From positions 1,303,945-1,367,944 of the forward strand of contig OZ024852.1 of assembly GCA_964017145.1 (NCBI GenBank): a stretch of 64,000 bases of DNA. Reading direction: 5' to 3'. Of the stretch, positions 60,579-64,000 are shown piece by piece. Each line of letters starts with the position of its first letter. The first letter of the stretch is position 1. Below the pieces are notes generated by a model. It did not search any database. It saw nothing but the letters and a program-made list of their open reading frames with translations, and was not told the origin of the DNA. The position numbers and the translations under genes were made by a program. This DNA comes from Agrocybe praecox. Taxonomy: Eukaryota; Basidiomycota; Agaricomycetes; Agaricales; Agrocybaceae.

Positions 60579-61742
60579 ATGGAGTGGATCACAAGCCTTG
60601 TTTCCCTATACCCGCTAGCATCTTCCAAGGCTTCAAAGAAGAGGATTGTCCCGATTTCTGTTAACTACTTCCCGCATAGGCAAGTTCTTCCTGGAAGTAT
60701 GACCAATAGAAATGGTACTCACTTCTTTCCATAGAAATTGCAACTACGCCTGCACTTTTTGCTTCCACACGACGGTTAATCTGGATATTCTCCCATTAGA
60801 CGAGGCCAAACGTGGCCTGCGGTTACTCGCAGACGCAGGGATGAGAAAATTGAACATCAGTGGTGGAGAACCCTTCCTCAAAGCAACGTTCATCGGCGAG
60901 ATTTTCCGTTTCTGCAAAGAAGAGCTCAGGCTGGAATCATGTTCCGTCGTGAATAATGGGTCCAAGGTCACGGAGAAGTGGCTCGATAATTATGGCCAGT
61001 ACCTCGACATGATGGCAATCTCCTGCGACAGCTTTGATGCAGAAACAAATGCACTAATCGGAAGGAAGGACCAGTCAAAGAAGTCTGATCACGTTTTCCG
61101 TGCTCTCGAAGTAGCACAGTGGTGTCGACAGAGAGGTATAAAGGTGAAGATAAACTCAGTTATCAATATGTGAGTGTCAACGTTATATCCCACGATGACT
61201 ATCTTTGAATTTAGATTACAGTCATAACTACAAAGAAGATATGAATGAACAGATTGAAGCTATACAGCCTTTTCGATGGAAGGTGCGTTCAGGCCAGTTT
61301 AATCGCAAGACTGGCTTCGAAATTGGTGTTTCAGGTCTTCCAAGTTCTTTTACTTGATGGGGAGAACACAGGGGACAGCTCCAGATCCTTGAGAGACGCC
61401 AGGGGTTTGATCATCACAGACGAACAGTTCAAAGCGTTTCTGGAGAGACACAAAGGACAGAAATGCCTAGTTCCAGAAGATAACGAGGCCATGAAAGACA
61501 GTTATTTGAATCTTGACGAGAAAATGAGGCAAGTACTAGTATTGCGTGATTTGATCTTGGCACGGCTTATTCAAAATTATGACAGGTTTTTGAATTGCGA
61601 GACTGGAGCCAAGGTTCCAGGAAGGTCACTCCTCGAGGCCGGCGTTCAGAGTGCACTTGAGGACGCAGGGTGGAATGAGCAGGCGTTTGTCGAGCGAGGG
61701 GGTATTTTCGACTGGAGCCGTTCTGAAGATATGGAGTGGTGA
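60579..61742 (+). CDS. Viperin-like radical SAM enzyme
   Basis: Five exons: 60579-60679, 60735-61169, 61222-61282, 61335-61528 and 61586-61742, giving 315 residues. Radical SAM cluster CNYACTFC (Cys36, Cys40, Cys43), FCFHT after it, SGGEP at 76-80, then ELRLESCSVVNNGS, ISCDSFD and LIGRKDQ, and KINSVIN. The C-terminal viperin domain has ITDEQFKAFLERHK, CLVPEDN, MKDSYLNLDEKMRFLNC and RGGIFDWS. Animal viperin turns CTP into the chain terminator ddhCTP; fungal and prokaryotic relatives act on CTP or other nucleotides. Residues 1-22 (MEWITSLVSLYPLAS) may form the short amphipathic helix that anchors viperin to membranes. Introns 1 and 4 start with GC; intron 4 is 57 nt and open, so an unspliced form would insert 19 residues. 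Confidence 0.92.
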
Positions 61743-61915
61743 AGTGGCACGGGACCGGGCCGGGGATTCAGTCGGCAATGGGTGTTCCTGTCATTTACAT
61801 CAACTCTGCCAGCTTAGCTCGTAAATTTAACTTGTATTACTTACATAAAAATATGAACTCGTCGTCTTTTTGACCCCTTTGCCGAATAACCTGCCACTCC
61901 AGCTTCCTTCAAAAG
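61743..61915. other. Short intergenic gap between viperin-like and Nudix genes
   Basis: Only 173 bp between a stop and the next start on the same strand, so the Nudix promoter is compact or overlaps the viperin 3' end. Confidence 0.5.
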
Positions 61916-63327
61916 ATGTTTTCCCAATGCTCCAACCATAGGACAGCACTGATATTCAGCACCTGCAGATCTTCAACCAGATATACCACCGCATTATTAT
62001 CTCGAAATAGGAACGCCAGAGCCATTTTACGCTCGTACTATACCGACGTGAAACCAGTACAGCCGCTCAGACTTCCTCGAGGACATACCAGCTTATTACC
62101 CCTTGTATATACGTGTAACAACCTTGTTCTGCCCAACGAGCCGTGGGATGCCATTTCGACACATACCATTGGAACACGGACAGCAGAAGGCGACGTCGTA
62201 GGGACAGAGACTGTGGTGCCCTTCCTGATATCGCACAACCCTCTAGAAAAGCCTGTTGGCCTGATACGACCAGACGTAGCGCTTGCACTAGAGGAGGACC
62301 ATCAGAAACACTTGGTTCAAGGCTCGGCTTCACCATGGGAGCTTCGATACTCCAAAGAGCATCCAAAGACTCTCAAAGCAGTCGCCTTTGCACCATGGGT
62401 CAACGAGGGAGGAAAGTACACGCGTACGATGCACATGGAGCGGCTAGTTTATGATTGGAGGAAGCATAACGTGTTTCCTATTATCCTCAAAGGTGCGTCC
62501 GTCTTTTGATTGATGTTGACACATAACGCATGTACATCCAACCAGGCTGGAGTGATGAGGCATACCCTGTGTTTAAGCACCACCCCAAGCAAGTTGCTGA
62601 TACCAGTGATCCAATTGCCTTTGCTATCGAACGTGCCGCGCTGCCCCTGTTCGGGCTCGTTAACTTCGGTGCACTGTTAACTGGTATGCGCATTCTCTTC
62701 ATTTTTACTAATTTCCTCACACACACACTTCCTAGCATATGTTCACGATCCTGATACCGGCCGATTAATGTTATGGATTCCTCGGCGGTCTCTTATGAAA
62801 CGAACGTACGTATGCTTCATTATCTTAAAATCTGCGTATTTACGCAGTACTACAGGTGGCCAGGCATGCTAGACGTCACAGTAGGAGGTGGAATGGGTCT
62901 TGGCGACTCAGCAATGGAAACGATTGTCCGTGAATCCGCAGAGGAAGCCCTATTAGATCACGACTACGTCAAAGAATTTGTCCGACCTGTGGGCGCTATA
63001 CCTTTCTGCAATCGTTCTCCTGGGGGATGGATCCTACCTGGGATGTATTACCTCTTCGACCTTCCTTTGCCACCGGATGGCTCCATTACACCACGAATCA
63101 ATGCCCTAGATGGAGAAGTTGAGAAGTTCGAACTTCTTGACGTACAACTTGTTTTGCAATACCTGCTTGAAGGGCGGTTCAAGTCAAGCTCTGCGCTAGC
63201 CATCATCGATTTCTTGATTAGACATGGGTACATAACGGAAGACTCAGACCCCAGATATCTAGATATCTGCCGCCTCTTAAAAACAGATATCAAACTTCCA
63301 CTCGCTTGGAGACCTTCTCCAGAATGA
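61916..63327 (+). CDS. DUF4743 Nudix hydrolase, thiamine-pyrophosphokinase-linked type
   Basis: Four exons: 61916-62492, 62546-62683, 62736-62805 and 62856-63327, giving 418 residues. The N-terminal DUF4743 part has VGLIRPDVA, and WDAIST. The Nudix domain has TWPGMLDVTVGGGMGLGD and a Nudix box MGLGDSAMETIVRESAEEALL. The REXXEE core is present, but the earlier Glu of the box is replaced by Asp. The layout matches yeast YJR142W and the Nudix half of Schizosaccharomyces Tnr3, which hydrolyse damaged thiamine diphosphates. The N-terminus is basic and Ser-rich (MFSQCSNHRTALIFSTCRSS), consistent with a mitochondrial signal. No kinase domain follows, so this is the hydrolase-only form. Confidence 0.87.
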
Positions 63328-63504
63328 TTTATACAAACGGTGATCTCTTTCATTCTGTTCGTTTCTTTCTGCCGTATTACATGGACAAAACGACAGCATT
63401 AAATATGGCGTTATATACTCTGCAGTGCCCACCTCCCTATAATTTATCCTTGTATAATACTTGTGCTTATACGACCCACAAGCAATTTCCCATCTCACAC
63501 ATGG
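63328..63504. terminator. Shared 3' region of the convergent Nudix and POLD3-like genes
   Basis: 177 bp between the two stop codons must hold the 3' ends of both transcripts. No clear polyadenylation signal stands out beyond AT-rich sequence near 63400-63460. Confidence 0.4.
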
Positions 63505-64000
63505 CTACTTCTTACCCGGTCCAAAGAAATTTTTCAAGGCCGCTTGTTTCTTAGGGCCTTCCTTTGCAGTGGGTTTGAGTTTAGCAGGTTTAGGTTTGGC
63601 AGCCGCTTTCTTCACAGCCGGTTCTGGGTTTTCTTTCTCTGACTTCTGTGGAGGAGCAGCTGGCATTTCCTCGTCGCTATCTTCTTTCTTGACGACTACC
63701 GCCTTTGTCTTTCCTTTGGCCTTGATCTTAGGCGCCGGTGGTTCAGCTTCTTCTCCACTTGCAACCGATTCCCAGTCCGAGTAATCTTCTTTACCTGCAA
63801 GTTTGGTCAATCATCAACATTCATGGGGTTTTCCTCAGGATCACACTTACGAGTGTATCCATTCTCGTCTATTGTCCTTCTTGTCTTGGTCACCTTTCTT
63901 TTCTTGAGTCCATTGCGACCAACAGGAACAACTGCCTTGGGTTTCCTCTTGGTAGCTGTGGTTTTGGGTTTTTTAATCGAGGTATCGTCTGTCATTGACA
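63505..64000 (-). CDS. DNA polymerase delta subunit Cdc27/POLD3, C-terminal part (cut by window edge)
   Basis: Two exons visible: from beyond 64000 to 63851, and 63794-63505. The reading frame carries a basic stretch (KKRKVTKTRRTIDENGY), then EDYSDWESV, an acidic and Lys/Ala/Pro-rich linker, and QAALKNFFGPGKK at the very end. The last is a PCNA-interacting box (Gln-x2-Leu-x2-Phe-Phe) at the C-terminus. This architecture is that of the Cdc27/POLD3 subunit of DNA polymerase delta. The N-terminal winged-helix part lies outside the window, so the assignment rests on the tail alone. It is convergent with the Nudix gene. Confidence 0.75.

Noticed and set aside
61245..61742. A continuous plus-strand frame through the last viperin intron
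   Set aside because: It adds 19 residues in the middle of the conserved MKDSYLNLDEKMRFLNC block; a GC-AG intron of 57 nt restores the family sequence. Retained intron remains possible.

Overview
The window is nuclear DNA of a filamentous basidiomycete, most likely a mushroom-forming agaricomycete. Genes are split by many short (about 45-70 nt) GT-AG introns with a few GC-AG introns. The family set is that of an agaric genome: a Mvp1 sorting nexin, a PMT mannosyltransferase, Rpb4, Pus1, DOPA 4,5-dioxygenase, an APH-type kinase, small secreted cysteine proteins and long disordered Ser/Pro/Gln proteins. Exon joins given here were worked out by hand: each keeps frame and family similarity, but none is backed by transcripts.

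Layout, left to right. 1-609: 5' part of a cystathionine beta-synthase gene, cut by the window edge. 0.6-4.2 kb: gene-poor, simple repeats. 4.25-9.45 kb: a divergent pair sharing about 100 bp, a DOPA 4,5-dioxygenase (minus) and a 1160-residue RING/PH/VWA protein resembling the Ste5/Far1 mating scaffolds (plus). 10.9-11.8 kb: APH-family kinase-like gene. 14.1-19.9 kb: MVP1 and a protein O-mannosyltransferase, both minus. 20.4-21.7 kb and 28.6-30.0 kb: two paralogous seven-helix-type membrane proteins. 23.8-25.1 kb (minus) and 35.6-36.9 kb (plus): two inverted copies of a farnesyl diphosphate synthase-type gene, bracketing xylulokinase, membrane protein 2, PUS1 and RPB4. 37.6-39.3 kb: two related small secreted proteins. 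40.2-41.7 kb: a Gfo/Idh/MocA oxidoreductase. 43.3-45.7 kb: a large uncharacterised disordered protein. 45.7-52 kb: gene-poor, with an array of short hairpins, a 34-bp tandem repeat and a decayed reverse transcriptase element. 52.1-58.1 kb: an R3H/SUZ-type protein and a vacuolar amino acid transporter. 58.3-60.5 kb: a pogo-like MITE nested in another inverted-repeat element. 60.6-63.3 kb: a fungal viperin-like radical SAM enzyme and a DUF4743 Nudix protein. 63.5-64 kb: C-terminal end of a DNA polymerase delta Cdc27/POLD3-type subunit with a PCNA-binding box.

Most genes are unrelated housekeeping genes rather than one pathway. The observations with most biological interest are: the viperin homologue; the two FPP-synthase copies, with a near-identical last exon but a Phe-to-Ser change at the chain-length position of the second copy; a 3-nt micro-exon that PUS1 seems to need; the Ste5/Far1-like scaffold; a 917-nt intron in the DOPA dioxygenase gene; and a dispersed tRNA-derived SINE-like family, copies of which lie beside both FPP-synthase 3' ends and the APH gene.
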